Of a DNA stretch of 64,000 bases, positions 1 through 9,034 are shown in pieces. The notes under the pieces were generated by a model. It made no database searches. It was not told the DNA's origin and worked only from the letters and a program-made list of their open reading frames with translations. The stretch's first letter is position 1. Each line of letters starts with the position of its first letter. The position numbers were made by a program, and so were the translations under genes. Source of the stretch: Umezawaea endophytica (lineage in GTDB: Bacteria; Actinomycetota; Actinomycetes; Mycobacteriales; Pseudonocardiaceae); contig NZ_JANYMP010000011.1 in NCBI RefSeq assembly GCF_025061645.1, positions 62,001 through 126,000 of the forward strand, written 5' to 3'.

Positions 1-1171
1 CTTCCTCCAACGGGAAGCGCCGGTCGTACTCGACGTCCTCGTCGCCCTGGCCGCGGCCCGCCATCGGACCACCGGCCATGCCCGCGCCGCCGGCACCGAA
101 CCGACCGCCCGCGCCGAACCGGTTGCCGCCGCGCAGCATGTCCCGCGCGCCCGCGCCGACCCCGGCACCGCCGCGACCGGGCGGCAACGCGCCCAGCAGG
201 CCGCCGGGACCGCCGAACGGGCCGCCGAGGCCGAACTTGCCCGCGCCACCGAGACCACCCGCGCCACCGCCGCGCCCGAGGGCGTCAGCACCGAGCGCGT
301 TCGGACCACCGGTCAACACGGACCAGCGCGGGTCGTGCCCGCCGCCCGCGAAGCTGGGGATCGTGGTGCCGCGACCGCCGGACGTGTCGGTGTCACCGCC
401 GGGCACCCCGCCGCTGCCGGGGAGCTGCGGCCGGTCACCGGGGAGCGTGCCCACACCACCGCCGCCACCGCCGGGCGGGAGCCCGCCGCCACCACCGCCG
501 GTGCCGTCCGCGGGGCCCATGAACGACGGCGTGGTGCCGTCGACCTCCATCGCCGCGTTCTCGAACCTCTGCATCGTCTGCACGGCCCGCCGCTTGAGCT
601 TCTTCTTCTTGCTGGACCCGCCGAAGACCGAGCCGATGCCGCCGATCATCGCGCCGATGCCCGCGCCGATCGGACCGCCGATCGCGAACCCGGCCGCCGC
701 GCCGCCGCCGAGCGACGACCAGCTAAAACCTCCGGGAGGGGCGGGCATCTGCTGCTGCGCCGAGCGCAGCGCGCCCGCCGCGCTGTCGATGGGGATCGAC
801 ATCTTCGCCGCGGTGTCGCCGAGGTCCGAGAGCCAGTTCACGTTGCTCTTGACGGTCGCGCTCGCCTGGTCGGCGGCGCTGCCTCCCCAGAACTGCATGA
901 GCTTGTCGAGGGACCGCTGGAGCTCGTCCGAGCGGTTCGCGATGCTCTCGCCCTGGCGGCTCCACGTGTCGGCCAGCCGTTCGACGTTGACCGGGTCGGC
1001 GTTCTCCCACACCATCTTGAACAGGCTCTTGTGGCTGAACCCGTCCCAGTGCGTTCCGCCGACCACGTACCTGTCGTCCTCACGGCCCTGCGCCCGCGAC
1101 TCGGAGAACTCCCGCGCCGCCTGCGTCACGAAGGTGAACAGGCCCTGGAACAGTCCACCGCTTTGCACCAC
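1..1171 (-). CDS. WXG100/PPE-like protein with glycine-rich tail (3' end cut by window)
   Basis: The reading frame stays open to the window edge, so the C-terminus is missing. The first ~100 residues are helical and carry a W-G-G turn (LMQFWGGSAADQA), as in WXG100/PPE-type proteins exported by type VII (ESX) secretion. A short hydrophobic Gly/Ala stretch (AAAGFAIGGPIGAGIGAMIG) and a basic KKKKLKRR patch follow, then a very long Gly/Pro-rich region with FGAGG, GGPGG and RGGAG repeats. I place the start at a GTG preceded at 6 nt by GGGGGAG; an in-frame ATG six codons upstream has no comparable ribosome site. No ESX apparatus gene is visible here, so export is inferred from the family only. Confidence 0.75.
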   Translation of the reverse strand, partial: MVQSGGLFQGLFTFVTQAAREFSESRAQGREDDRYVVGGTHWDGFSHKSLFKMVWENADPVNVERLADTWSRQGESIANRSDELQRSLDKLMQFWGGSAADQASATVKSNVNWLSDLGDTAAKMSIPIDSAAGALRSAQQQMPAPPGGFSWSSLGGGAAAGFAIGGPIGAGIGAMIGGIGSVFGGSSKKKKLKRRAVQTMQRFENAAMEVDGTTPSFMGPADGTGGGGGGLPPGGGGGGVGTLPGDRPQLPGSGGVPGGDTDTSGGRGTTIPSFAGGGHDPRWSVLTGGPNALGADALGRGGGAGGLGGAGKFGLGGPFGGPGGLLGALPPGRGGAGVGAGARDMLRGGNRFGAGGRFGAGGAGMAGGPMAGRGQGDEDVEYDRRFPLEE

Positions 1172-1257
1172 GTCCGTCTCCCCCGGCATAGATGTCCAGC
1201 TTGCAAGCTAGCGGATCGGACGCGGCGCACGACAGGTCAGTTCCGCCGAATCCGAAC

Positions 1258-1263
1258 TACCCT
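1258..1263 (+). promoter_or_regulatory. Candidate leaderless -10 (TACCCT) for the metallophosphoesterase
   Basis: The TANNNT hexamer ends 7 nt before the ATG, and the ATG has no properly spaced Shine-Dalgarno sequence. This is the usual geometry of actinobacterial leaderless transcripts that begin at the start codon. Confidence 0.5.
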
Positions 1264-1270
1264 CGGTGGA

Positions 1271-1951
1271 ATGCCGAAGGTTCTCGCCGTGGCCGATGAA
1301 GTGGTCGAACAGCTCTGGACCGACCAGGTCCGCACGCACGACGTCGACCTCATCGTCGCGGCGGGGGACCTGCCGTTCGACTACCTGGAGTACCTGTCGT
1401 CCGCGCTGGACAAGCCGTGCGTGTTCGTGCCCGGCAACCACGACGCTGACCTGACCGGCTACGCGAACGTGCGCGGCCTCTGGACCAGGGCCGGGATCCC
1501 CTCCCGCTGGCCGGGCCCGGACGGCGGGATGAACGCCGACCAGCGCGTCGTCGACGTCGCGGGCCTGCGGATCGCCGGGCTCGGCGGGTCGATCCGGTAC
1601 AACGAGGGCCCCAACCAGTGGACCGAGCGCCAGCAGGCCAGGCGGTCGCGCCGGGTGGTCCGCCAGGCGGGCTGGCGGAAGCTGCGCGACGGCCGCGGCG
1701 TCGACGTGCTGCTCACCCACTCCCCGCCGCGCGACTGCGGCGACGAGCAGGACGCCCCGCACCGCGGGTTCGCGTGCCTGCACTCCGCCGTGCGCAGGCT
1801 CCGGCCGCCGCTCATGCTGCACGGGCACATCCACCCCCACGGCGAGCGGAAACCGGACCGCCACCTCGGTGGCACGCGCGTGGTGAACGTCGTGGGCTAC
1901 AAGGTGCTGGACATCCCCTCGACGACTTCGGAGGCCCGCGATGCGCGGTGA
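1271..1951 (+). CDS. Calcineurin-like metallophosphoesterase
   Basis: 226 aa. The dinuclear-metal phosphoesterase motifs appear in order: an N-terminal strand VLAVADEV, AAGDLP near residue 31, PGNHD near 55, LTHSPP near 158 and LHGHIHPHG near 187. The first motif is normally D-x-H; here it reads AD-E, so the histidine ligand is replaced, a variant I associate with some actinobacterial members. The substrate cannot be predicted. The stop codon lies 11 nt inside the ParB-like gene downstream, so the two are probably co-translated. The start is the first ATG of the conserved strand and fits a leaderless transcript. Confidence 0.8.
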   Translation: MPKVLAVADEVVEQLWTDQVRTHDVDLIVAAGDLPFDYLEYLSSALDKPCVFVPGNHDADLTGYANVRGLWTRAGIPSRWPGPDGGMNADQRVVDVAGLRIAGLGGSIRYNEGPNQWTERQQARRSRRVVRQAGWRKLRDGRGVDVLLTHSPPRDCGDEQDAPHRGFACLHSAVRRLRPPLMLHGHIHPHGERKPDRHLGGTRVVNVVGYKVLDIPSTTSEARDAR

Positions 1952-2792
1952 CACCGGGTTCCCGGTAGCCGACGCGGAGAACGACTTCACCAGGATGCGG
2001 CGGCAGCAGGTGCTGTCGCGGCTCTCGACCTGGCTGCGCCGCGAACCGGACGACGTGAACATCATGCTGCCGTTCGACGAGGTCGTGGACGCGCTGGGCT
2101 GGGTCACCGAGCGGCGCGTCGGCCTGCACACGGTCCGGCTGGACTCGATCGTCGGCAGCGTCGACCGCACCCGCGACTTCGACCGCCGCTTCCGCCCGAC
2201 ATCCGCGCGGGTGCGGGAGCGCTGGCAGCGCTTGGCGCTGGCGGCGCGGCGGGGCGAGTCCGTGCCGCCCATCGACGTGTACCGCGTCGGCGACCTCCAC
2301 TTCATCGTCGACGGCCACCACCGGGTGTCCGTCGCGCACGCGCTGGGCCTGGACGTCATCGACGCCTACGTCACGGAGGTCGTCACGCGGATCGACGCGC
2401 ACGGCATCCGCCACCGCGGCGACCTCATCGTCAAGGACTACCGGCGGCTGTTCCTGGAGCGCGTCCCCCTCACCGGCGAGGCCCGCGCCTCGGTCGTGCT
2501 CGCCGAACCGTGGGACTACGCGAAGCTCGGCGAGCACGTCGAGGCCTGGGGTTTCCGCCTCATGCAGGACGAGGGCGCGTTCCTGGACCGCGCGACCGTC
2601 GCGCGGCGCTGGTACTCCGAGGAGTACCAGCCCGTCGTCGAGCTGCTGCGGCAGGCCGACATGGTCGGCGCCCGACCGGAGACGGAGGCCTACATGTGGG
2701 TCGCGGGCGAGCGCTACCGGCTGATCCGCAACCACCGGTGGGACCACGACGTCATCGACGCCCTGCGCGCGACTACCGAGGTGCCTCGGTAG
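1941..2792 (+). CDS. ParB/Srx-like nuclease-fold protein
   Basis: 283 aa. A central segment (IDVYRVGDLHFIVDGHHRVSVAHALG, residues ~114-140) carries the hallmark of the ParB N-terminal/sulfiredoxin fold, including VDGHHR. No ParB helix-turn-helix is seen and the gene is not next to parA, so this is unlikely to be the chromosome-partition ParB. It may be a stand-alone nucleotide-using or nuclease-fold protein. It overlaps the preceding metallophosphoesterase by 11 nt and its 3' end overlaps the convergent membrane-protein gene by 20 nt. The molecular role is unknown. Confidence 0.65.
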   Translation: MRGDTGFPVADAENDFTRMRRQQVLSRLSTWLRREPDDVNIMLPFDEVVDALGWVTERRVGLHTVRLDSIVGSVDRTRDFDRRFRPTSARVRERWQRLALAARRGESVPPIDVYRVGDLHFIVDGHHRVSVAHALGLDVIDAYVTEVVTRIDAHGIRHRGDLIVKDYRRLFLERVPLTGEARASVVLAEPWDYAKLGEHVEAWGFRLMQDEGAFLDRATVARRWYSEEYQPVVELLRQADMVGARPETEAYMWVAGERYRLIRNHRWDHDVIDALRATTEVPR

Positions 2793-3744
2793 CGGGCAGC
2801 GGTCTCGCCTGGTCCATGACCTTGTCCGCGTAGCTGTCCAGCAGCCGCGTCGCCAGTTGCTGCGAGTACCCGAGGATGACCGCCCACAGCAGCAGGGCGG
2901 CCTGCGACGCGATGCCGATCAGCCCCGTCGTCACCCCCGCGCCGAGGCCCAGCACGCCCACCACCGCGAGCGCGGAGCCGAGCATGATCTTGATGGCGGC
3001 CTGGTAGCCGATCATCACGTACGGCGAGAGGCTCGGTCTGCGCCGCAGCAGCAGCACGACGGCGGCCAGGACGGCCCCGAACGCGCCCAGGAGCTGGATC
3101 AGCCACACGTCCGCCGCCGACGAGGCCTTGCCGCCGGGGCACACCACGGGGAGCCGTTCGGAGCTGACGCACATCGGCAGCAGCCCCGGCTGCGCCAACC
3201 CCACGACGCCCAGCACCGTGTTGATCAGGAACAGCACCGCCGACGCCGCGATCAGCTTGTTCCGCAACGCCCGCGACCCGGCGTGCGCGAAGTCCGAGTT
3301 GTCGAACGCGGCCCTGAGGGCGTCCACCACGATCGCCCGCTCGATCGACGGCGTGAACTCACCGGGCCGCAACTCCTCCAGCGCCTTGCGCCGCGGGTCC
3401 TCGTCCGGCAGGTTCGCCGCCACCCGCGCCTTCAAGCCGGGAATCCGCCCCAGGAACCCCTTCTCCGCCGCGACGGTCGCGATCTCCGCCTCGTGCAACG
3501 ACCTCCAGGCCCGCTCGATGTGCCAGCCGGACCACCAGGACGCCACGGCCTTCCACCGCGACTCCTTGCGCGTCAACATGTCGTCGACGACGGCCGCCTC
3601 GCGCTCGGCCGTCTCCCGCCACACCGTCCCCTCCGGGTCGACCGGATCAGGAGGACCGAGCGCCGCCAGGTCCGCCCGCACGCGATCCAGCCGCGACTGC
3701 ACCACCAGCCGCCAGTCCGACACCTTCGGGGTGCGCTCCGCCAT
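2773..3744 (-). CDS. Membrane protein of unknown function
   Basis: 323 aa. The first ~165 residues are charged and soluble (SRLDRVRADLAALG, WWSGWHIERAWRSLHEAE). About four transmembrane helices follow, around residues 168-188, 215-235, 245-268 and 275-298, and the C-terminus is cytosolic. Two cysteines flank an extracellular loop between the first two helices (LPMCVSSERLPVVCPGG), so a disulfide is possible. No family name was recognised. It converges on and overlaps the ParB-like gene by 20 nt. Confidence 0.65.
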   Translation of the reverse strand: MAERTPKVSDWRLVVQSRLDRVRADLAALGPPDPVDPEGTVWRETAEREAAVVDDMLTRKESRWKAVASWWSGWHIERAWRSLHEAEIATVAAEKGFLGRIPGLKARVAANLPDEDPRRKALEELRPGEFTPSIERAIVVDALRAAFDNSDFAHAGSRALRNKLIAASAVLFLINTVLGVVGLAQPGLLPMCVSSERLPVVCPGGKASSAADVWLIQLLGAFGAVLAAVVLLLRRRPSLSPYVMIGYQAAIKIMLGSALAVVGVLGLGAGVTTGLIGIASQAALLLWAVILGYSQQLATRLLDSYADKVMDQARPLPATEAPR

Positions 3745-3843
3745 GCAGTGATGGTCGCACCGGGCACCGACAAAAAAGCGATCACCCGAACGTGTGGTCG
3801 GATGAGATTCTCACCGGATTCATCCCACTGCCAAGGTTTCCGG

Positions 3844-4668
3844 GTGGAGTACAGCATCCCGGCGATCCGCAGGCTGCAACTGGGACGAACGCTGAGGAAC
3901 CTGCGCAAGGCGGCAGGCTTGACGGTCGACCAGGTGGGCCCGGACCTCGACATGTCCGCGAGCACCCTCAACCGGATGGAGAACGGCCGAGGCCGCGTCC
4001 ACCCCTTGGTGGTCAGAGGCGCACTCGACCTCTTCGAAACACCGTTCGACCAGGTGGAAGAGGTGATGGCACTCGCTCGCGAGGCTTACCGCAACACGTG
4101 GTGGATGCTCCAGGGCATCAAGGCGAACAGCTATCCGGCGCTGGAATCGGAGGCGGCCTCTGTCCGGAACTTCGAGCTGGCCCTGATACCCGGCATCTTC
4201 CAGATCGAGGACTACGCCACCGCGTTGTTCACACTCGACACGGAGCGAGACCGCAACCGAAACCTGGTCATCCGGATGAACCGGATGGCACGGCTGACCG
4301 ACGAACGACCGCTCATCGTGCACGCAGTCATCGACGAGACCGCGCTCCACCGCTCAATTGGTGGACCAGCGGTCCAGAAAGCCCAACTCCGCCACCTGAT
4401 CGCACTGTCGGAACTGCCGAACGTGACTATCCAGGTGCTGCCGTGCACCGTGGGCTCGAACCGAGGATTGCGCGGTGCTTTCAGTGTCCTGGCCTTCCCA
4501 CCGAACACGATCGACGAACTCGGCTACCTCGACCACGCAGCCGGGAACCTGCAACTCGCCAGCGCACCCAAGGTGAAAGAGCTACGCCTCCGGTTCGACT
4601 CCATCGCTAGTCTTGCTTTGAACGAAGGCGACTCGGTGGCGCTGCTCACCCGTTTCGCCAACGGCTGA
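3844..4668 (+). CDS. XRE-family regulator with DUF5753 domain
   Basis: 274 aa. An N-terminal Cro/C1 helix-turn-helix (LGRTLRNLRKAAGLTVDQVG...SASTLNRMENG, residues ~12-50) is followed by the ~180-residue DUF5753 domain typical of multi-copy actinomycete regulators. These are usually paired with a small DUF397 protein, which sits 15 nt downstream here. I chose the GTG preceded at 7 nt by AAGG; an in-frame ATG 42 nt upstream lacks a ribosome site. Relatives act in development and antibiotic control in Streptomyces; the targets here are unknown. Confidence 0.85.
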   Translation: MEYSIPAIRRLQLGRTLRNLRKAAGLTVDQVGPDLDMSASTLNRMENGRGRVHPLVVRGALDLFETPFDQVEEVMALAREAYRNTWWMLQGIKANSYPALESEAASVRNFELALIPGIFQIEDYATALFTLDTERDRNRNLVIRMNRMARLTDERPLIVHAVIDETALHRSIGGPAVQKAQLRHLIALSELPNVTIQVLPCTVGSNRGLRGAFSVLAFPPNTIDELGYLDHAAGNLQLASAPKVKELRLRFDSIASLALNEGDSVALLTRFANG

Positions 4669-4683
4669 CAGGGCGAGGTGGAC

Positions 4684-4860
4684 ATGATGGACCTGAACTG
4701 GCGCAAGAGCACCTACAGCGCTGAGGGCGGCGGCAACTGCGTCGAGATCGCCCCCGTCCCACATGGCACGGCGGTTCGCGATTCCAAGAACCCCACCGGT
4801 CCACGGCTGGACTTCCCCGCCACCGCGTGGCGGGTGTTCCTCACCGACCTGCCGGGCTGA
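4684..4860 (+). CDS. DUF397 small protein, partner of the XRE regulator
   Basis: 58 aa. The N-terminus (LNWRKSTYSAEGGGNCVEIA) and the motif AVRDSKNPTGPRLDF are the DUF397 signature. Such proteins are found next to XRE/DUF5753 regulators in actinomycetes and are thought to work with them, sometimes discussed as toxin-antitoxin-like pairs. The start is the first ATG, 5 nt after GAGG; a second ATG follows at once. Inference: one two-gene unit with the upstream regulator. Confidence 0.85.
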   Translation: MMDLNWRKSTYSAEGGGNCVEIAPVPHGTAVRDSKNPTGPRLDFPATAWRVFLTDLPG

Positions 4861-4867
4861 TCGGGTT

Positions 4868-4901
4868 GGTGCGCCGAACGGTCCGGCGCACCACCGTTCG
4901 G
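4868..4901. terminator. Bidirectional hairpin between DUF397 gene and SDR gene
   Basis: Two perfect but mutually exclusive 9-bp stems overlap: GGTGCGCCG/CGGCGCACC (4868-4876 with 4884-4892) and CCGAACGGT/ACCGTTCGG (4874-4882 with 4893-4901). They fill the 42-nt gap between convergent gene ends, so a two-way terminator is the likely job. Confidence 0.55.
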
Positions 4902-4902
4902 C

Positions 4903-5811
4903 TCACGCCGTCTGCGACGGCTCCACGATCTCGCGCAGCCTCGGCGGCATCCGCTTCTCCAGGCCGAACGGCTCCAGGTGGGCCTGGAGGACGCCGGTGA
5001 ACGCGCGCTCGACGCTCGCGGTGTCCCAGGTGTCGCTCTCCAGGATCGGCTGCTTGAAGTACGGGTGGCCGACCAGGTGCAACTGGCGGCCGTTGCAGCG
5101 GATGATCTGGCCGGTGATGCCGACCGACGCCCCGGACAGCAGGAACATCACCAGCGGGGCGACCTTGCCGGGGGTGCGGTCGGCGGGGATGGCCCGCAGG
5201 GACCGCTCGGACTTCCAGACCATCCTCGTGTGGGCGACGGGGCAGACCGCGTTGACGCGGATGCCCTCGCCCTCCAGGTCCAGGGCCCACGAGGAGCTGA
5301 GGGACGCCACCGCGCCCTTGGTCGCGGAATAGGTGGCGAGTTTCCGCTGGCCGAGGAATGCGCCGGAGGAGATGTTCACGATCGACCCGCCGCCACCGTG
5401 TTCGCGCATGGCGCGCATTGCGGCCATACCCGTGTAGATGACGCCGAGGAGGTTCACCTCGACGACCTGCCGGATCGTGTCGGGGTCGTCGTCCCACGGC
5501 AGCGTCTCGTAGTTCAGCCCCGCGTTGTTCACCAGGCCGTCGAGCCTGCCGAATTCGGAAACGGCCAAGCCGACGATCTTCTCGGCCTCGCTCGGGTCGG
5601 CGACGGTGTGCGTGCTGGCGACCGCCGTGCCGCCATAGCCCCTGATGTGGGTGGCAACCTGTTCGGCCAGGTCACCGTCGCTGTCGTTCACCACCACGGA
5701 GGCGCCCGCCAGTGCCGCGTGCATCGCGTAGGCCTCACCCAGACCTCGACCGGCACCCGTGATGACCACTACTTTTCCGTCAAGAATCCCCATTGCGCGC
5801 CCAACTCTCAT
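4903..5811 (-). CDS. SDR-family NAD(P)-dependent oxidoreductase
   Basis: 302 aa. A Rossmann-fold short-chain dehydrogenase: cofactor motif TGAGRGLG near residue 18, NNAG near 95, the catalytic Ser (NISSG) and YSATK near 160. Asp in the strand VVVNDSDGD suggests NAD preference. The ~50-residue C-terminal extension after the core resembles SDRs annotated with 3-oxoacyl or hydroxysteroid substrates; the substrate is not predictable. The start follows GGGGAA at 6 nt; the alternative ATG six codons later begins MGILDGK, closer to typical family starts. Single gene. Confidence 0.8.
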   Translation of the reverse strand: MRVGRAMGILDGKVVVITGAGRGLGEAYAMHAALAGASVVVNDSDGDLAEQVATHIRGYGGTAVASTHTVADPSEAEKIVGLAVSEFGRLDGLVNNAGLNYETLPWDDDPDTIRQVVEVNLLGVIYTGMAAMRAMREHGGGGSIVNISSGAFLGQRKLATYSATKGAVASLSSSWALDLEGEGIRVNAVCPVAHTRMVWKSERSLRAIPADRTPGKVAPLVMFLLSGASVGITGQIIRCNGRQLHLVGHPYFKQPILESDTWDTASVERAFTGVLQAHLEPFGLEKRMPPRLREIVEPSQTA

Positions 5812-5999
5812 GCCGGTTCCCCGACGAAAACCCAGCCGGGATGTTTCCGCCTTCGACCAGCGTGGGCCGGTTCCGAAGGCGCCCAGTTGAGGTTTCGGCG
5901 AGAAGTCGTCGAGCTGCGCTGAATGGCCGCACGGACTTCGTCCGGACTAGTGGACTTGGCTAGTCAGTAACCGACCGTGACGTCGAGTTCACCAAAGAG

Positions 6000-6029
6000 A
6001 AAGCGGGCCACTCAAGAGTGACCCGCTTT
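6000..6029 (-). terminator. Intrinsic terminator of the lpqY-sugABC operon
   Basis: AAAGCGGGcCACTC, a two-base loop, and GAGTGACCCGCTTT form a 14-bp stem with one C/A mismatch. A/T-rich flanks give a U-rich tract downstream on the minus strand. It lies 14 nt beyond the stop of the ATPase gene. Confidence 0.8.
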
Positions 6030-6043
6030 CCTTGTTATTGCAA

Positions 6044-7231
6044 CTATTCCTCGGAGTAGGTGAGGTTCCGCCCGGTGGCCGGGTCGAAGAGCTGCACCTT
6101 GTCCGCGTTGAACCAGATCTCGGCCTGCTCGCCCTCCCTGGCACCGGAAGCGGCGGAGATGCGGGTGACGATCGGGACGCCGCCCCCGCTGCCCGCTTCG
6201 GCCGTGCCCGAGTCGGCGGCCAGTTCGGCCAGCTCGGCCGACGTCGCCTGCTCGCCCGAAAGGGTGAAGTAGGCGAACTTGTCCGAGCCCATGGACTCCA
6301 GCACGTCGACGTTGCTGGTGAACGTGTGCCCGCCGCCGCGCTGGTGCTCCTCGACGAGCTTGGAGTCCTCGAAGTGCTCGGGGCGGATGCCCACGATCAC
6401 CTCGCGGGGCGCGTCGGCCGCCTCGACCATGCGGCGGATGCGGTCGGTGAGCGGCACGTCGCCCAGCGGGGAGCGCAGCACACCGTCCTCCAACCCGGCC
6501 GGCACGAAGTTCATTGACGGCGAACCGATGAACCCGGCGACGAACAGGTTGGCCGGGTGGTCGTACAGGTACTGCGGGGCGCCGATCTGCTGCACCGCGC
6601 CGCCCCGCATGACCACCACGCGGTCGCCGAGGGTCATGGCCTCGGTCTGGTCGTGCGTCACGTAGACCATGGTCGTGCCGAGCTGCTTCTGGAGCCGCGA
6701 CACCGAGGTCCGCATCTGGACGCGCAGCTTCGCGTCCAGGTTGGACAGCGGCTCGTCCATGAGGAACGCCTTGGGGCTGCGGACGATCGCCCGGCCCATC
6801 GCGACGCGCTGCCGCTGACCACCGGAGAGGTTGGACGGCTTGCGGTCGAGGTGCTGCCCGAGGTCGAGGATGTCCGCGGCGTCGTTGACCTTCTTCTCGA
6901 CGGTCGCGTTGTCCACCTTGGCCAGTCGCAGCGGGAACGCCATGTTCTCCCGCACGGTCATGTGCGGGTACAGGGCGTAGGACTGGAACACCATCGCGAT
7001 GTCCCGGTCCTTCGGCGCGCGCTCGTTGACGCGCTCGCCGCCGATGCGCAGCTCGCCGGTGGTGATGTCCTCCAACCCGGCGATCATGTTGAGGGTGGTG
7101 GACTTCCCGCAGCCGGACGGGCCGACGAGGATGATGAACTCGCCGTCGGCGATCTCGATGTCCACTTCCTGGACGGCCAGGGCGCCGTCCGGGTACTTCT
7201 TGGTCACCTTGTCCAGAACGATTTCGGCCAT
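6044..7231 (-). CDS. sugC: Sugar ABC importer ATPase (SugC/MsmK/UgpC type)
   Basis: 395 aa. Full ABC ATPase: Walker A GPSGCGKST near residue 38, Q-loop VFQSYALYP, signature LSGGQRQR near 134, Walker B FLMDEPLSNLD, and H-loop VTHDQTEA. The ~150-residue C-terminal TOBE region (GIRPEH) is typical of carbohydrate importers. The start is the ATG 6 nt after GGGGTGAG. It is last in a four-gene operon behind the binding lipoprotein and two permeases. The order matches mycobacterial lpqY-sugA-sugB-sugC, the trehalose importer; in a non-mycolate organism it may import free trehalose or maltose. Confidence 0.88.
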   Translation of the reverse strand: MAEIVLDKVTKKYPDGALAVQEVDIEIADGEFIILVGPSGCGKSTTLNMIAGLEDITTGELRIGGERVNERAPKDRDIAMVFQSYALYPHMTVRENMAFPLRLAKVDNATVEKKVNDAADILDLGQHLDRKPSNLSGGQRQRVAMGRAIVRSPKAFLMDEPLSNLDAKLRVQMRTSVSRLQKQLGTTMVYVTHDQTEAMTLGDRVVVMRGGAVQQIGAPQYLYDHPANLFVAGFIGSPSMNFVPAGLEDGVLRSPLGDVPLTDRIRRMVEAADAPREVIVGIRPEHFEDSKLVEEHQRGGGHTFTSNVDVLESMGSDKFAYFTLSGEQATSAELAELAADSGTAEAGSGGGVPIVTRISAASGAREGEQAEIWFNADKVQLFDPATGRNLTYSEE

Positions 7232-7238
7232 GTGCAAC

Positions 7239-8084
7239 TCACCCCTTGACGGCGCCGGAGGTCAGCCCCGCGACGATTCGGCGCTGGAAGAACAGAACGA
7301 ACAGGATGATCGGGATCGTGATCACCACGGCGGCCGCGGCGATCGACCCGGTCGGGTCCTCGAACTGCGAGCTGCCGGTGAAGAACGACAGCGCGACCGG
7401 CACGGTCCTCGACTTCTCCGTCGAGGTCAGCGAGATCGCGAACAGGAAGTCGTTCCAGCAGAAGATGAACACCAGGATGGCGGTGGTGAACACACCGGGC
7501 GCGGCCAGCGGGGCGATGACCCTGCGGAAGGCCTGACCGGGCGTGGCGCCGTCCATCTTGGCGGCCTTCTCCAGCTCCCACGGGATTTCCCGGAAGAACG
7601 CCGACAGCGTGTAGATCGCCAGCGGCAGCGCGAACGTGATGTACGGCAGGATCAGGCCGGGCCACGTGTCGAAGAGGCCGAGCGAGCGCTCGATCTCGAA
7701 CAGCGGGGACACCAGCGACACCTGCGGGAACATCGCGATCAGCAGGGAAACCCCGACGAGCAGCGACTTGCCGGGGAAGTCGAGCCTGGCGATGGCGTAC
7801 GCCGCCATCGTGCCGAACACGACGGCGACGGCGGTCGCGATCAGCGCGATGCCGATCGAGTTCGCCAGCGCCCGCACGAACTCCGTGGTGGCGAAGATGT
7901 TCGAGTAGTTGTCGAACGTCCAGTCCCGCGGGATGAAGTTGCCGTCCGCCAGCGTTTCCTTGGACTTGAACGAGAGGGACACGATCCACAGCACCGGGAA
8001 CAGCGCGTAGATCACCACGACCGCGTTGAGGATGCCCCACCGGGTCTTCTTGGCCGTCGTCTCGGCTCCACCGATGCCCGCCAT
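7239..8084 (-). CDS. sugB: Carbohydrate ABC permease, SugB-like
   Basis: 281 aa with six predicted transmembrane helices. The cytoplasmic EAA loop that contacts the ATPase is visible ([17 protein letters not shown]). The N-terminal TM then [10 protein letters not shown] loop is typical of MalG-type second permeases. Its start codon overlaps the stop of the upstream permease gene (TGATG), and the ATPase gene follows after 7 nt, so the four genes are translated together. Confidence 0.87.
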   Translation of the reverse strand: MAGIGGAETTAKKTRWGILNAVVVIYALFPVLWIVSLSFKSKETLADGNFIPRDWTFDNYSNIFATTEFVRALANSIGIALIATAVAVVFGTMAAYAIARLDFPGKSLLVGVSLLIAMFPQVSLVSPLFEIERSLGLFDTWPGLILPYITFALPLAIYTLSAFFREIPWELEKAAKMDGATPGQAFRRVIAPLAAPGVFTTAILVFIFCWNDFLFAISLTSTEKSRTVPVALSFFTGSSQFEDPTGSIAAAAVVITIPIILFVLFFQRRIVAGLTSGAVKG

Positions 8085-9034
8085 CAGCGCTTCCCCCCGT
8101 CGTCGCTACCAGGGGCAGCCGTGCCGAACAGCTTGATGAAGATGAACGCGATGATCGCGACGGCGATGAAGATGAGCACCGACATCGTCGAGCCGATGCC
8201 GAGGTTCAGCCCCTTGATGAGGTTGTTGTACGTCAACATCGACACCGACGACGTCCCCTGTGACCCGCCGGTGAGCACGAACAGGTTGTCGAAGATGCGG
8301 AACGCGTCGAGCGTGCGGAACAGCAGCGCGACGAGGATCGCGGGCTTCATCAGCGGCAGGATCACCTTGGTGAACCGCTGCCACCCGCTGGCGCCGTCGA
8401 GGGCCGCGGCCTTGAGCAGGTCGTCCGGCACGAGCGCCAGACCCGCCATCAGCAGCAGCGCCATGAACGGCGTCGTCTTCCACACCTCGGCCAGGATGAC
8501 CACGGCCAGCGCCGGGATCTTCTCCGTCAGCACGGGGTCGCCGCCCATCAGCTCGGCCAGGTAGCCGGTGCCGGGCGTCCAGGCGTACCGCCACGAGAAG
8601 GCGGCCACGACCGTGACGATGCCGTACGGGATCAACGTCGACGTGCGGACGATGCCGCGGCCGACCAGCGTGCGGTGCATGATCAGCGCCAGCGCCATGC
8701 CCAGCACCAGTTCGATGACGACGGACACGACCGTCATCACGACCGTCACCCACACCGCGTTCCACCAGTACGGGCTGGAGAGGACGGTGACGTAGTTGTC
8801 CAGCCCGACGAACTCCTGCCGGTCGGGGAACTTCAGGTCGTAGCGCTGGAGCGACAGGTAGACGGAGTAGATGATCGGCCACGCGGTGACCGCGAGCATG
8901 ATGAACGCGGCGGGCGCGCAGAGCAGCCAGCCGAGCTTCCGCTCCGCTCTCTTGCCCTCGCTCAGCACGACCTTCTTCTTGGGCTCAACGGCTTTCACCG
9001 CCGCGCCGGACTTCTCGGTCGTCGTCTGGCTCAC
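8084..9034 (-). CDS. sugA: Carbohydrate ABC permease, SugA-like
   Basis: 316 aa. A ~40-residue cytosolic N-terminus rich in Lys/Glu precedes six helices, with the MalF-type motif [11 protein letters not shown] in the first and an EAA loop ([16 protein letters not shown]) near residue 215. The GTG start overlaps the stop of lpqY as GTGA, so I do not extend it upstream into the longer open frame, which is lpqY read out of frame. It pairs with the SugB-like permease to form the channel. Confidence 0.87.
   Translation of the reverse strand: MSQTTTEKSGAAVKAVEPKKKVVLSEGKRAERKLGWLLCAPAAFIMLAVTAWPIIYSVYLSLQRYDLKFPDRQEFVGLDNYVTVLSSPYWWNAVWVTVVMTVVSVVIELVLGMALALIMHRTLVGRGIVRTSTLIPYGIVTVVAAFSWRYAWTPGTGYLAELMGGDPVLTEKIPALAVVILAEVWKTTPFMALLLMAGLALVPDDLLKAAALDGASGWQRFTKVILPLMKPAILVALLFRTLDAFRIFDNLFVLTGGSQGTSSVSMLTYNNLIKGLNLGIGSTMSVLIFIAVAIIAFIFIKLFGTAAPGSDDGGKR

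Noticed and set aside
78-1211. 377-aa Pro-rich frame on the + strand
   Set aside because: Antisense of the glycine-rich PPE-like gene; Pro-rich because GGC/GGN codons read as GCC/NCC on the other strand.
5941-6000. CRP-like GTGA...TCAC before the sug operon terminator
   Set aside because: Spacing is 8 nt, not 6, and it lies near gene ends rather than promoters.
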